Notes: generated from the letters alone by a model not told the origin. A stretch of 64,000 nt of DNA from Apiosordaria backusii (GCA_030549205.1 JAUKTV010000009.1:62001-126000), one strand, 5' to 3'. Positions 12,801-25,482 are shown, numbered from the stretch's first letter. A program made the numbers and translations.

Positions 12801-15800
12801 ACGATGCTGTCAAGCCATACCAAGAGCATCTTGAATTTCTCCTTGATGAAGCCAGATTCAAGAACGAGCTCACGGTCCTCTTCCAAGGAGACAACAAGAT
12901 CCAGCCAAACCATCGGGAGGCGGTAATGCCCATTCTGCTTCACTTGCTCTACGGCCGTACAATTTCAAAGAAGGGTGCAGCCAGTGGTCGGCATGGCCTC
13001 CATGCGACACGCCTGGCGGTCATCCGACACCTGAATGTGGACGACATGGGCAGTTTCTTGGACATTGCTCTTGGCCCACTGCGGAAGATCCGTGTGGTTG
13101 ACGCCCAAGGTTTGAACGAACGCCTCTTCACTCAGGAGATTTTGCCCATCCGGAAGCAGGTCGGTTTGTTGAACATGATTGAGGCTGTCATCACTGAACT
13201 GGGCAGTGCCGTCTCTCCATACGTGGAGTCCCTTGTGAACGCCATCCTTCTCTGTCTGATTTCCGCCTGCCGGCAGGTTGGAGTCACTACAGAGGACGAA
13301 GAATCTGAGGAGACGGAGCATGTCAAGGATGTTGCGCTGTACAAGGTTATCAGGACAATCTCGCTCAAGTGCCTCTGTAAGCTGTTCCAAAATGAACAAA
13401 GCTTTGACTGGACGCCGTATCAGGAAACTATGGTCAAGGAAATCATTAGCCCGCGAATCGAGAAGCTGGCAGTCGAGACCACCCAGGGCGTGTCGGCTAC
13501 TTGGAAGCTGCTCGGTACTTGGGCTGCTCTCCCCAAGACAGCCATGTTCTTGGCCATTGATGAGCGGATCGTGCCCAAGATCGTGGAGACGTTTGGGATC
13601 GAAAAGACCAGATCTGAAGTCAAGATCTTTGCACTTGATATTCTCAAGAGCCTGGTTGGCCTTGCTCGGGCACCCGCGCAAGAATCAGAGTTCAACGAGC
13701 TTATCAGAAGCGAGCTGTTAGATCCTAATGTCGACCTCATCCTCGGCAAAATCAGTGGGCTTCTCCGTGATCAACATGATATCAACCGAGACCTGTTGGG
13801 CTCCGCCGTTGACACTGTTGTTGCCCTTTCCCCTATCGTCCAGACCTCGACCAGTATCCAGGATATGGTGGAGATTTCTGCCTTCCTGCTTAACCAGCCC
13901 TCGCGAAAGGTCAGCCCTAAGATCAAGGGTTCGATCTTGTTGATTCTTAAGGAGTTCATCATCCTGAAAGATTTCCAGGGCAATGTTGAACTGAAGAACA
14001 AAGTCTACCATACAGTTTCGTCTTTGTTTGGCTACTTTAAAGACAGGCAAAACAGACAAACTTTGGCGGAAGTCCTCGCCGTCTTTGCGTCTACTGAAAC
14101 ATGGGCACAAGAGGTTGCGGATATATGCCGGGATCTCAATGCCTACAGGCCAAGGCGCTTGGATGAGCCGGACTATAACATTCGGTTGACTGCATTCAAC
14201 TCCATCACCAGAGATCGTGAGACGCCGTTTACTCTGGATCAGTGGATGCCGCTTCTTCACAACATGCTCTTTTACATCCAGCAGGACGAGGAGTTTGGCG
14301 TTCTGTCGACCAACTCTGCCGATGGACTGTGCAAGTTTATTTTGGCGGCCAAGGACGCTTGGGGCAATGCTCAGCAGGACGCGTTCATCACTGTTGTGTC
14401 TGATATTCTGCTTCCAGCTATCTACGCTGGATCAAAAGAGGAGTCGGAGACTGTCAGGCGCGAGATTCTGCGCGTGTTCGGTGCCCTCGTTGCTGGCCTC
14501 CCGGAATGGGACATGGTTTCCGACCTGACGCCTCTGGTTCCTTCGTCCGAGGACTCAGACCAGGCCTTCTTCTTCCACGTTCTTAGTCCAGCCGTCGCAA
14601 GGCAGTTGCAGGCGCTTCGCTTGCTGGAGTCGGTGAATGCCAAGATTCCACTCCGTAGCAAGCACATCAGCCAGTTCTTCATTCCTCTCTTTGAGCATTT
14701 CATCTTCGGTCACCCGGAGGGTGGTGACGATCATGGCCTCGGCGCGCAAGCAATCGCCACCGTGTCGAGCTTGACTCTTTCGTTGGAATGGCAACAGTAC
14801 AGGGCCATTCTTAGGCGATTTGTGTCGTTTGTTGAGTCTAAGCCCGATTCCCAAAAGCGAGTCATCCGTCTTCTCGAAAAAGAGGTGGATGCCTTACGCA
14901 CAGCTGTTGATCAGAAGTCGAGCGATGCTATGGAGGTGGATGGAGAAGTACGGCTATGCCGCCTCGCTACCACACTTCCTGACCAAGAGAAGCTCAGCGC
15001 CGAGATTGTCGGCAACTTCCTGCCCACTCTACTCAAGTATATCCACGAGAAGGATGAGACGGAGGTCAGCTCCCGAGTCCCAGTGGGAGTCATCATTGCG
15101 AAGCTGCTCGTTCTTCTCCCGGATAACCTGCTGAACGAGAAGCTCCCCGGTATGTTGACCGATATCTGCCATATTCTGCGGAGTAAGTCGGTGGAATCCC
15201 GCGATATGGCCAGAGATACACTTGCCAAGATTTCTGGTGTACTTGGTGCCCACAGGTTTGGATTCATTCTCAAGGAGCTACGCGGGGCTCTAGCCAGAGG
15301 AAATCAGCTTCATATCCTGTCCTACACCATGCACTCCCTGTTGCTGGTCGCCATCCCAGCTTTCGAGCAGGGTGACCTCGATTACTGCCTGCCTGCAATC
15401 ATGGCTGTTATCATGGATGATATCTTCGGTGCCACAGGCCAGGAGAAGGACGCTGAAGGTTACACTGGCAAGATGAAGGAGGTCAAGGGCAGCAAGAGTC
15501 AAGATTCCATGGAGCTGGTTGCCAAGACTGCTTCCATCCGCCGTCTTAGCGATTTGACTATGCCTCTGCAGTCTTTGCTGCTGGAGAAGCTTGATGTCCG
15601 TACCGCCCGCAAGATTGACGAGCTACTCACTCGCATCACCAAGGGTCTCCTCGAGAATCCTGCCGCAGCTTCGCAAGATGTCCTGATTTTCTGCTACGAG
15701 GTTATTCAGGAGGTCTACAAGACCAATCAGCCCATGGAGCAACCCAAGATGGACCCCCGCCTCAAGCGATACATTGTGCAGAAGGCTGCGAGGAAGAGCG

Positions 15801-17800
15801 ATGGCGGCGTGACAGCTAAGCATACTTACAAGCTTGTCAGGTTCGCCATCGATGTTCTTCGGACTGTGTTCAGAAAGCATGACCACCTCCGCACTGCCGC
15901 TAATATCAGTGGATTCCTGCCCATCCTGGGTGATGCTGTGCTTTCCGCGGAAGAGGATGTCAAGATCGCAGCGTTCAAGATGCTCACCGTTATCGTCAAA
16001 GTTCCCTTCAAGAATGACGACTCTGCGAATCTGTACAATCTTGCGCTGAAGGAAGCCATTAAGGCCATCTCCATGTCACCTACCACCACTTCTGAGTTGG
16101 CTCAAGCCGCTCTAAAGTTCATTTCTGTTATCCTCCGTGATAGAAGGGAGATTGCCATTAAGGAGGCGGCGCTGGATATGCTCCTCGGAAAGCTGAAAGA
16201 CGACCTCACCGAGCCCTTGTACCGCCATGTCACCTTCAACTTCTTGCGATCTGTGTTGGATCGCAAGCTGGAGACAGCTGCTGTGTATGACACGCTCGAC
16301 TACGTTGGCACTGTCATGATCACCAACGCCGACAAGGATACCAGAGATCTCGCTCGCGGTGCCTTCTTCCAGTTCCTCCGCGACTACCCACAAAAGAGAA
16401 ACAGATGGGAAAAACAACTCAAGTTCATCGTTGCCAACCTCAAGTATGACCGCGAAGGTGGACGTATCTCTGTCATGGAGGTTATCAATCTGTTGCTCAA
16501 GAAATCGGTGGACGAGTTTGCACAAGAAGTGGCTGCCACTTGCTTCCTTCCGCTGATATTTGTATTGGTCAATGATGACAGCGAAAAGTGCCGTCTTTCT
16601 GCTGGTGAGCTGCTCAAGGAGTCTTTCCGGGTGGCTGACAAGGAGAGGCTGTCCAAGTTTATGCAATTGATGAGAACGTGGATCGAACAAGAGGGCAATG
16701 CCGCCGTTACGAAGCTTGCGCTTCATGCTTGGGGCCTCTACTTTGAGGGACGCGAGTCAAATGCCAACGACAAAAAGGACCTTGCCCTGGTTGTCGACAG
16801 AATCACCCAGGTTCTCGGGGATGATGACGCTCTCGAAGCCGACTGGGAGCTTGCCAACACCACCCTCAACACCCTGCAAACACTTGTCGTGAAGCACCCT
16901 CAAAAGGCGCTCTCTTCAAGCACAACCGAGCTGTGGACTGAAGTCCAGACTTGCCTGGCCCACTCCAATACAACCGTCAAGCTCACGGCAACAAGGTTGC
17001 TGTCCATGTACCTCACTGACTTCGCCAAGGCCTCTGGTAGAGACACCAAGCTCCCCCTCAAGGGCGCTTACGGTCTTGAACTTGACGAGGAAGATGTCAC
17101 TGCTCTGGTCCGCCTCTCCCTCGGCATTCTCAACGTTGTTGAGCTCGATGAGACTCTCGCCCCCGAAATCGTCCAAGTCCTCATGTTCCTTGGCGGGTAT
17201 CTCGAGTCAGGAGGCAAGACAGAAGAGGACAGCGAAGACGAAGCTGAGGAAGAGGAAGAGGAAGAGCAGATGGACAAGACCGTCACCCGCAAGGCAGACA
17301 TGAAGTACGTCTTTTGGAAGCTCTGCTCCATCATCCGGAAGGAACGGCAGCCAAAACCCGAGGCTATGGTGTCCAAGCTTGCGGCGATGGATCTCCTCGA
17401 GGCGTTCTGCATCAAATCACCCAAGGAAACCGTCGAGATTTCCGTCAGGACTATTCTCCGTCCTTTGCGGAACTTGACAGACCCGTCTATCCGCGCGCCG
17501 TTCTCGTTGAACGAGTTGTTCAAGACACGGTATGAAGCGCTGAAGAGCAAAGCTGTGTCGGTGATGGAGGTGCTGCAGCGGAAGCTGGGGAGCGCAGAGT
17601 ATACCAAGGCGCTGCTGGAGGTGGGCGAGCAGATTAGGAAGAGGAGGCAGGCGAGGTTGAGCAAGAGGAGGATTGAGGCGGTGGCGGCGCCGGAGAGGTA
17701 CGGGAGGGAGAAGAGGAAGAAGTTTGAGAAGAAGAAGGAGAGGAGGAAGATGAAGGGGCAGGAGCAGAGGGATGCTAGGAGGGCTTTTCAGGGTAATTAG
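9891..17800 (+). CDS. utp20: UTP20, U3 snoRNP / small-subunit processome HEAT-repeat protein
   Basis: A very large nucleolar protein of the small-subunit processome, needed for 18S rRNA maturation. Two exons fit: 9891-11242 and 11296-17800. The 53-bp intron has donor GTATGT, branch-like CTGAC and acceptor GAAG. The joined protein is 2618 aa, in line with family lengths of about 2500-2800. The start at 9891 gives MPSTASGRIVKSQRGVKRTPHEK; upstream in-frame codons look non-coding. Nearly the whole length is alpha-helical HEAT/ARM-like sequence, with the DRIM domain in the middle (family knowledge). An acidic Glu/Asp run lies around residues 2425-2445. The C-terminus is Lys/Arg-rich, a typical nucleolar tail. 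No frame breaks were seen. It converges with the Zim17 gene, whose stop lies about 300 bp downstream. Confidence 0.93.
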
Positions 17801-18109
17801 GGGTATAAGGGGGTGATCCAAGGAGCAGTAGATAAAAGGTGTTTAAAAGGTTGATAAATAGAGGAGGAAATACCATTCATATAATTGAGGTTAATTGGAT
17901 ATACCATTAATTTCCTATCGTTCTAGATGGTGCGTGAGTGGCCGTTGTTCCGAGTACTCCATGTATAAATGCCAGTAAATAATGCCACCAAACTTTTGGG
18001 TATGCCAACGCCTGTATCAAACCCAGCCCAGAATATATATACATCCATATCGTACAGTATATCACCCTTTTTCACATCCCATCAACCACCCTCTTTGTCA
18101 TTTGCCCTC
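17801..18109. other. Convergent 3' ends of UTP20 and Zim17
   Basis: A 309-bp spacer between two converging genes, relatively AT-rich, with several TATA/AATAAA-like stretches on both strands suitable for polyadenylation. No gene is seen. Confidence 0.5.
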
Positions 18110-18754
18110 CTATTCCTTCCCCTCCTCAGGCTTGACACTCGTGAACGTACTCCCCGCCACCATCCCCCTCTCTTTTTCTTCTACCTCCTTCCTTCTCTGT
18201 TCCCTCTCCTCCGCCTCCTTGGCGAGCGCGTCATGATCCCTCACAGTGGTGCTCCCGTCTTCCCAAAACTCTAGATCGCCATCTTCGCCCAGGGTTCCCT
18301 TTTTGACCAGCTGGCCCTTGTCGCGGAGGATGTCCTCGACGGTGAGGGCCTTGTCACCGAAAATCTTGAGGTGGTCGGAGATGACGTGGCGGTTTTTGCA
18401 GCCGGGACAGGCGATGAGGACGGAGCCGTGGTGGTAGCCTTGCTTGGAGACTTGGTGGCGGGAGCGGGTGTTGCAGGGGACGCAGGTGAAGGTTAGCTCG
18501 TAGGAGGGTTGGGGGGGGTTTGCGGAGGGTGGTGAGGGGGAGGATGGGGGGGTTGTTGAGGGGGTGCTTGATGGGGTTGAGGAGGAGGGGGTGGAGGGGA
18601 GGGGGGAGGGCCGTGGTCGGGGGATGGTGTGGGCGAGGCGGAGGGTGGTTTGGACGGGGGAGGGGCGGATTTGGTTGAGCAGGCGAGGGAGTGGTGGTGA
18701 GGAGAGCCGTGTGAGGGTGGATATTGAGGTGGTGAAGAGTCGTTTGGAGGCCAT
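18110..18754 (-). CDS. Zim17/Hep1-type mitochondrial Hsp70 escort protein
   Basis: A DNL-type zinc-finger protein that keeps mitochondrial Hsp70 soluble and active, acting in the matrix during protein import and Fe-S biogenesis. It is a single exon of 214 aa. The N-terminus (MASKRLFTTSISTLTRL...) is rich in Ser, Thr and Arg with no acidic residue, as expected of a presequence. Residues 48-83 are a Ser/Pro/Thr low-complexity spacer. The zinc finger has C91-x2-C94 and C116-x2-C119, followed by NRHVISDHLKIFGDK, the family's hallmark. The C-terminal tail is charged. The spacer is encoded by a strongly strand-skewed run, G-rich on the plus strand. It is divergent from cullin-3, with about 760 bp between the two starts. 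Confidence 0.93.
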   Translation of the reverse strand: MASKRLFTTSISTLTRLSSPPLPRLLNQIRPSPVQTTLRLAHTIPRPRPSPLPSTPSSSTPSSTPSTTPPSSPSPPSANPPQPSYELTFTCVPCNTRSRHQVSKQGYHHGSVLIACPGCKNRHVISDHLKIFGDKALTVEDILRDKGQLVKKGTLGEDGDLEFWEDGSTTVRDHDALAKEAEEREQRRKEVEEKERGMVAGSTFTSVKPEEGKE

Positions 18755-19518
18755 GGTTCGGGATTAGAGAGGTGTGGGTGTTGAGGAGAGAGCGGGATTG
18801 ATGGGTGACGATTTGGGTTGTCGCAAAGTAAGAAGGCGAACCGCAGAGAAGCAAACTGGACCTTCGTCATTGTGAAGAGTGAAAGATCCCTGTCAAAAGG
18901 CTTATCGATAGGATAAGCTCGGGTAGCCAAGACACGATAAACGCGCCAAGAGAAGATGATTGGCAGCAAATTATATGCTAGTGACGGGATTGGTGGGGCA
19001 CGCTTGGGTGGAACTCCCCGCTGTCGCAGCTGATGGTGCACTATAGGTGTAGACGTCAAGGTGTGCCTGAAAAAGCTTGGGAAGCTCTCGTTGTTGTGGT
19101 TGCTGGCTTCAGTTTGCGTATTCCAGGATTGTTTGCTAGCCCACTCCTTGTATTTACCGACACTGTCCAGAGAAATCGGTATTCAACACACGAGTATGCA
19201 CACAGTCCAGAGCTCGGTCTGTTGCCGCCTTTACCTGCCCGCCATTTGACAGATCCGTCCCACCAACATCGCACGCATACCGAAATCGCCTCCTGCTATT
19301 TTCTCGAGCCTTCCTCATGTGCTGGCGACTTGTTTAGCTTCAAAACCGCTTTTCAGCCATTCAGAATCAACAACGCCATTCGATCTCAACGGACGACGTT
19401 TCCCCCCTTAGCACGAGTGCCTCAACCTCCGTCGACAGGCCCCGCCCCTCGATCCCACTCTTAAGCTTTTCGTTTTTCCCACGATATTGCGTCGAGGGTA
19501 GAGCGCCGAATACCAAAA
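18755..19518. other. Divergent promoter region Zim17 / cullin-3
   Basis: A 764-bp region between two divergently transcribed genes. It is presumed to contain both promoters and leaders. The cullin side is CT-rich from about 19300 to 19500. No further gene is supported. Confidence 0.5.
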
Positions 19519-22146
19519 ATGGCGTCCAGAAATAGGCCGCGGCCGATACGAAGGGTATGATGTTCTGAGGCTTTGCCAGCCTGCTGTCCCTTATGCTGAC
19601 ACTTGTCTGCTTCAGCCCTTAATCAACAAGGAAGCCGGGGGGTTCGATCAATGCTGGGCGACCCTCCAGAGCGCCATGACCGACATTCACAACAAAAATG
19701 CGAGCAAACTCTCCTTCGAAAACCTCTACCGAGCCTCCTACAAGATCACACTCGTTAAGCGAGGCGAGGATCTATTCAACAAAGTCAAAGAATTCGAGAC
19801 AGAATGGTTTCATAACCACATCATACCGGGCGTCGACGAACTTGTCAGGAGCAATTTGCCGAGCATCGCTCTGATACAGATGTCAACTTCGAGCTCCCAC
19901 GAGCGACGCGAGGCTGGCGAGAGACTTCTCCGTGGAATTCGAAAAATCTGGGAGGACCACAACACATCCATGAATCTGATCGCAGACATGCTGATGTATC
20001 TGGAGAGGTCATGTGCTGAAACCAAGCAAGCATCAGTTTACGCAACCACCATTGGACTCTTTCGGGACCACATTCTCAGATACGGCTTAAAAGACGTTGA
20101 GGGGTCTGATCAACCCTTCGTCATTCTGGACGTTGTCATTGCTGTGGTTCTCGACCTCATCAACATGGATAGAGATGGGGATATCGTCGATCGCAACCTG
20201 CTCCGGGACATAACAGGCATGTTGGAGCAGTTGTATCAGACGGACGAAGAGAAGGAGAAAGAGAAGCTGTACACAACGATCTTCGAGCCCCGGTTTATTG
20301 CTGCCAGCGAGGTCTTTTACAGGGCCGAATGCGAGAAACTTCTGCGAGAGTCGGACGCCGGCTCATGGTTGCGCCACACACGACGGCGTCTGCTTGAAGA
20401 AGAAGAACGGTGTGTTACGTCAGTCTCCAACTTCACCAAGGAAAACATTACTGCGGTTGTGGAAAGAGAGCTGGCGCTGGCCAAAATGGATGACTTCCTG
20501 GCAATGGAAGGAAGCGGGTTAAAGGCGATGGTAGACAATGACCGAGAAGAAGATCTTGGTATTCTCTATCACTTGATTGCGAGGATTGACAAGTCGAAGA
20601 ATACCCTGAAGACAAATTTGCAGAGCCGGGTTATGGAGCTGGGCCTGGAAATCGAGCAAACACTCAAAAATACAGACTTTTCTGCACCAACAGCGGCTGG
20701 TGCTTCTGGGGAGGCTGAAGACGCTGTCGAGGGTGTTGACAAGCCCAAGGCTCTGAGTCCGGCTGCACAACAGACGGCCGCAGCCATCAAATGGGTCGAC
20801 GACGTTCTTAAACTTAAAGGCAAGTTTGACACCTTGTTGGAGAATTGCTTCAACAACGATCTCGTCATTCAGTCAGCCATTACAAAGAGCTTCGCAGACT
20901 TCATCAACATGTTTGAGCGGAGCTCCGAGTTTGTCTCACTATTCATTGACGATAGTCTCAAACGAGGGCTCAAAGGCAAATCAGACGAGGACGCAGAGAT
21001 TGTCCTACAAAAGGCTATTGTCCTGGTTAGGTACCTCTCTGATCGGGACTTATTTGAGAGGTACTATCAAAAGCACCTGGGCCGCAGATTATTGCACGGC
21101 AAGTCCGAGATGCACATTGAAAAGGAGCTTGTCCGACGAATGAGGGCCGAGCTGGGCAATCATTTCACCGCCAAATTCGAAGGCATGTTTAAGGACATGG
21201 AGCTCTCCAAAGACCTATCAAACAACTACAAGGATCATATTCGAAACCTCGGGGATGATGATAAGAAGTCTACTGAGCTTGCCATTCATGTTCTCACGAC
21301 AAATTTCTGGCCCACAGATGTTATGGGTCGCGGCGTCCTCCAAGATGGCGAGGGATCCCGGGCGGACTGTATCTTCCCACCTTCTATCAAGCGACTGCAG
21401 GAGAGCTTTTACAAATTCTACTGCCAAGATCGCAGCGGAAGAATTCTCACCTGGGTTCCTTCTACCGGTAGCGCAGACATCAAGTGTCTCTTTCCCAAGG
21501 TTCCTGGTAAGGAATCTGGGCCGTTGAGCAAAGACCGGCGCTATGAATTCAACGTCTCAACCTATGGAATGATTGTCCTTATGCTTTTCAACAATCTTTC
21601 CAGTGGCGAGAGCCTCAGCTTTGAGGAGATTCAGCTAAAGACCAACATCCCCGTTTCTGATCTTACAAAGACATTGACTTCACTTTCAGTTCCACCAAAA
21701 TTCAGGGTCCTCGCTAAGGAGCCTCTCGCAAAGTCCGTCAAGGCCACGGACAAGTTCTCTTTCAACGCCCACTTTGTCAGCAAGCAGATCAAAATCAGGG
21801 TGCCAGTCCTCAGCAGTACATCCAAGGTTGAGGGTAGTGAAGAGCGCAAGGAAACAGAGAGAAAGAACGACCAGACGCGAGCTCACGTTGTGGATGCTGC
21901 CATCGTCAGGATCATGAAGTCAGTACACCCTTTTATTTATCGATTTTGGACTGGAACTAACCATGTGATGATAGACAACGTAAGGAGCTCACCCATACTC
22001 AACTCACAACTGAGGTCATCAGTCAGCTTTTTGGTCGGTTCAAGCCGGAAATTTCTCTCATCAAAAAGCGAATCGAGGATCTGCTTGCGCGAGAATACTT
22101 GGAGCGGATGGAGGGTGATGCGCCTGCCTATCGCTATTTGGCTTGA
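19519..22146 (+). CDS. cul3: Cullin-3, scaffold of BTB-CUL3-RBX1 ubiquitin ligases
   Basis: Scaffold subunit of CRL3 E3 ubiquitin ligases. Exons are 19519-19554, 19616-21918 and 21975-22146, with introns of 61 bp (GTATGA...CTTCAG, branch GCTGAC) and 56 bp (GTCAGT...GATAG, branch CTAAC). The product is 836 aa. The N-terminal cullin repeats begin PLINKEAGGFDQCWATLQSAM. The cullin homology domain includes FERYYQKHLGRRLL, typical of Cul3. The C-terminal winged helix holds the neddylation motif IVRIMKQRK, with the modified lysine at about 780, and ends EGDAPAYRYLA. The last intron interrupts the codon of that lysine. The plus-strand frame also stays open through this intron for a while, giving a false longer C-terminus. 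All landmark motifs are intact. Confidence 0.95.
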
Positions 22147-22469
22147 ACCCGGTCATGTAAGAAACCAGATGGTTTGAGATGGTATGAACATGTCTCTTCT
22201 CGAATTTATACATTGCGGCGTTGAGAACCTAGGACGGTATGCATTGGACTGGTTTGGAATTGGGAAGGAAGCGAAAGCATTGGGTTTGACATCGTCACGT
22301 CGATAAACAGATATATCATTGCTGTCTAAGTGTTGCTGAGGTTAGGATTCTAGTACATACTTAAGCAAAAGCAATTGTCGCAGCCTCATAGGCTACGATC
22401 ACGTACACTGTGCCCATTGGTGGTGGGAAGGAACACCGCCTCTCTTGTGGCGTTCGTGGCGACAGCTGA
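22147..22469. other. Intergenic, 3' flank of cullin-3
   Basis: A 323-bp spacer between cullin-3 and the membrane-protein gene. I see no coding or RNA feature. Confidence 0.5.
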
Positions 22470-24324
22470 ATGCTGAATGAATCTTCTCCTGCGGCCGGAA
22501 ACTACTGTCTCGCCAGTTCTATCCTCCTTGACCCCGAAATCATGTTCGAACTGCAAGGTTGCCGGTTGCAAGTTCTCCTGAACGCGGCGCTGGCGACGGT
22601 CTGCGTTGTTTGCTACTTGCTCCTGGTCGTTCTCTATCTGACCCCAGAAAGTTACCGAGTCGAGTCCTTGTTGCAGCCGAATAGGGGGACCATCAAGCCT
22701 GCCGCTGTCGTGGGCCTTCTTGCTACAATTCTCGCTGCCTCGACGTCGACCCTAGTAACGCGCTGCGTCGAGCATTCACTTTGGATACGCCTGGCTTCTG
22801 GACCCAGTCAAAAAGCAACTACGAAGCGTCGTATATTCAGCGCCAACTGGACCGATGATCGTCTAACCGTCGGCGAAGTTCGTCGTATAGCTCAATGGAG
22901 CACCTCGGCCCTCCAACGACTGCTGTACCTGGTCGAGTTTGACAACGGCCTTGACAGGAGATCTTGGCTGTTGCGGCCCACCGGACCCCTTCTCATGGCA
23001 GCAGTCATTGTTGTTGGCCCAGTGCTGCTCACTGGCATCTCGCAGTCAGTTGCTACCACGATAACAACTCAGGATGTCCCACGCTCAGTTGACCCATGGC
23101 AACCTCGTCAGGATGCGGGCAACACTATGTGGCGTTCTAGGATGGAAAGGGATAATCCCACGACGATGGCTGCCCTCGTAGCGATGAACAATTTCACAGC
23201 TCCAGTCGCGCCTCTGTGTAACAACATTACTCATCCGGATCGTCAATCGTGCTCAGTGAAGGCTCGCACCCTGTCTATCCGTGCTGAGTGTAGCGGAGAA
23301 ACTTCAGAAGACCCTGACGGCGTGGGTCTCAAAGACGATTACCGAAACGCTACTTCTTCATTTTGTGTCGACCAAGGGGCCGCCAGTGAGCTGTGTGTGA
23401 AGCTTCATACGGGCACTCCAAACATCCACGGCGCCTTTGCCTCAGGACGGTATCCATGCACAGCTAGTGATATCAAAGAGTGCCCGCTTTGGGACGAGGA
23501 TGGTAGGTGGGCCAGGCTTCTGGGTGTGGGTGAATAATGTCGAGCTCAGATACGAGCCGCATCCTCGCCTCATCAACAGAGTTGACTGCCTCCTCACCCA
23601 CGGCATGGTCACCGTGATCCAAAATGGAACCTCACCTCCAACATTAGACCGGTCCACGTTCGACCTATTCCACCCCAAATCAGCGGAGTTCAAGTCCGTA
23701 AATGGGTCAAAATATCCAGGGTATGCAGCAGTCACAGACCTACGCCAAATATACACCGAGCGCCATCTATCACCCTACGACTTCAACCTCTCCGGCTATT
23801 TCGGACCCAACACGCTATACCAAAATCCAGTCGCGTACTACCTCCTCGGCGAAGACTCTAAAAACGGAGCGGAAAGTGTAGCACGGCAAATCGAAGCCAA
23901 CTTCGACATGGCAACTTTACAGGCCTTCTCTAGGGGTCCCAATTCCTCCAGTCTGGTATTCACCTATGCCGAGACCATCCCCGTGTACGCTTACAACCCA
24001 ATGGTCCTGCTTGTCCTCGTTGTGCCGTTGGTTGCAACGATACTTGGCACCTGGGGCCGCTGGCGAGTGGGCAGCATCGAGGATGGGGTCATTGGATATG
24101 ACCCCATAGCCATCGCTCGCCTCGGGCCAGTTGGGGGGCTTGTATCGGGCCTCAGGCCGACTGACCGGATGGCAAGGGCGGCAGAGGATCAGCGGGAGGT
24201 TTGGGGCTGCTGGCAGCTTTTCATGGCACCGGAAGGGACTGTGTTGAGGGGAGCAGGGCTGCAGACCAGCGAGCCGTCTGCACCGGAACAACTACTGCTA
24301 AAGGAAGGGCAAGGATACCAATGA
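22470..24324 (+). pseudogene. Multi-pass membrane protein of unknown function, reading frame broken near 23.5 kb
   Basis: Two long overlapping plus-strand frames (22470-23537 and 23437-24324) encode what looks like one protein of about 600 aa. The first contains three hydrophobic segments (about residues 33-53, 76-96 and 170-190 from the first ATG), then a Cys- and N-glycosylation-rich region ending ...ECPLWDEDG. The second continues GGPGFWVWVNNVELRYEP..., with more N-x-S/T sites, and ends with a strong transmembrane segment (VLLVLVVPLVATILGTW) and a cytosolic-type tail. That is a membrane protein with a large ectodomain. No intron with good signals joins the frames; the continuity of composition on both sides suggests a net one-base frame change at about 23495-23515. 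An alternative start is the ATG at 22542. The family is not identified. It could be a pseudogene, an assembly error or an unusual intron. Confidence 0.55.
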
Positions 24325-25280
24325 CAAGGCCAGAGAATTGCAAAAGTTTCAAAGACAAGCCTATCATGTAATTCACCAGCCACCAACGCAGACAGAACAG
24401 TAGTAAATGACTTCGGCTCATAACCAGAAGTATGCAAACTCACCAGTGCCACATACAACCAGACAAAGATTCCCAACGCAAATTCCGAGCCATCCTCCTT
24501 TCCCCATTACTCACACACTTCCACGCGCTAAGCAATCCCAAAAAGCCTCTTGGCTTTCATCTCCCCACTTTCAACCTTTTCAAGGCCGAGTGGTCTTCTT
24601 TCTCTGCAAGCTTCAGTCGAGAAGCGGGCCGGGCTCTCTGTTCTGAAGTCAATATTACCTATGGTGATTTAAGTTTGGCACAGGCCCGGGTTTAGCATTT
24701 TGCTGGGGGGTGTGCTACTGCTATGAAGTGTAAAGGTGATGAGTCTTACATCTAATTACATGTAAGCCACCAACGAGAGAGTTTAGCCAGTGGCTTGGGG
24801 AGGCGAGGCTGGGGGTTTGAACTGCTTTTGGGGATCATTCTTCATGGGAAGTATCCAGACGTCAGCCAAACACGGTTGTGCCTCTTTGATCTCTTGAATC
24901 GCTATATATCCAGGCTATCTTATGTTGTTTCTCATATCAATGTCAGATCAAGGGCTGTTCATAAAGTGATATAGGGATGCGTTCTGCATAGTGGCTTCCT
25001 AATCAGCTCTCATGGCTGGTATGTCTTTTTCTGTGCTGAAGTCTCTTTTTGCAGGAATCCACCCGGTCGCTTGGAACTGTTTGTGGGTAGCAACCCTCGA
25101 ATACGCTTTAGAACATGACAACCCTTTTTCATGTCCTAAACTTTGTCTCCTATACTCTCTCATGACCTCACGCAGCATATTTAAAGCAAGCTACTCTCTG
25201 CCCTGACCTCGCCAGTCTTAGTTTCATCGTTATCCCTTCTCGACAATATTGAAACAATCTTCAATCTTTTGAAGCCTCCA
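24325..25280. other. Intergenic, accessory region
   Basis: Almost 1 kb without a supported gene. On the minus strand, 24221-24480 holds hydrophobic stretches in two frames that overlap the end of the membrane-protein gene, but no intact frame or convincing splice structure links them. The rest is unremarkable. Confidence 0.4.
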
Positions 25281-25409
25281 ATGCTACCTCATCCAAGCCG
25301 AACAATCAGCACAGAGAACCAGACAGCAGATAACCACACAGCAGAGAACCAGACAGCTGTTTTGAAATCAACCATTAACTGCACAAGGCCTGTCGAGCAA
25401 CAATCTTGA
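25281..25409 (+). other. Upstream ORF with a 15-nt repeat in the leader of the orphan gene at 25504
   Basis: A 42-codon open frame (ATG at 25281, TGA at 25407-25409) lies just before a strong intron signal in the presumed leader. It contains three copies of a 15-nt unit reading approximately A-E-N-Q-T (TENQTADNHTAENQTA). Whether it is translated is unknown. Its position upstream of the main ATG would make it a candidate translational regulator. Confidence 0.4.
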
Positions 25410-25423
25410 GATCCGACATCAAG

Positions 25424-25482
25424 GTAAGTCTGCATTCTCTTCTGTGGGGACCAAAACTCGAGCTTGCTAACGCCCAATCTAG
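25424..25482 (+). other. Probable 5' leader intron
   Basis: A 59-bp interval with donor GTAAGT, branch-like GCTAAC and acceptor TCTAG, ending 21 bases before the ATG at 25504. All three signals are strong for this genome. This supports transcription of the downstream orphan frame and places the intron in its leader. Confidence 0.6.

Noticed and set aside
24189..24640. Hydrophobic minus-strand stretches suggesting another membrane protein
   Set aside because: They fall in different frames, partly overlap the coding strand of the membrane-protein gene, and no consistent splice path joins them.
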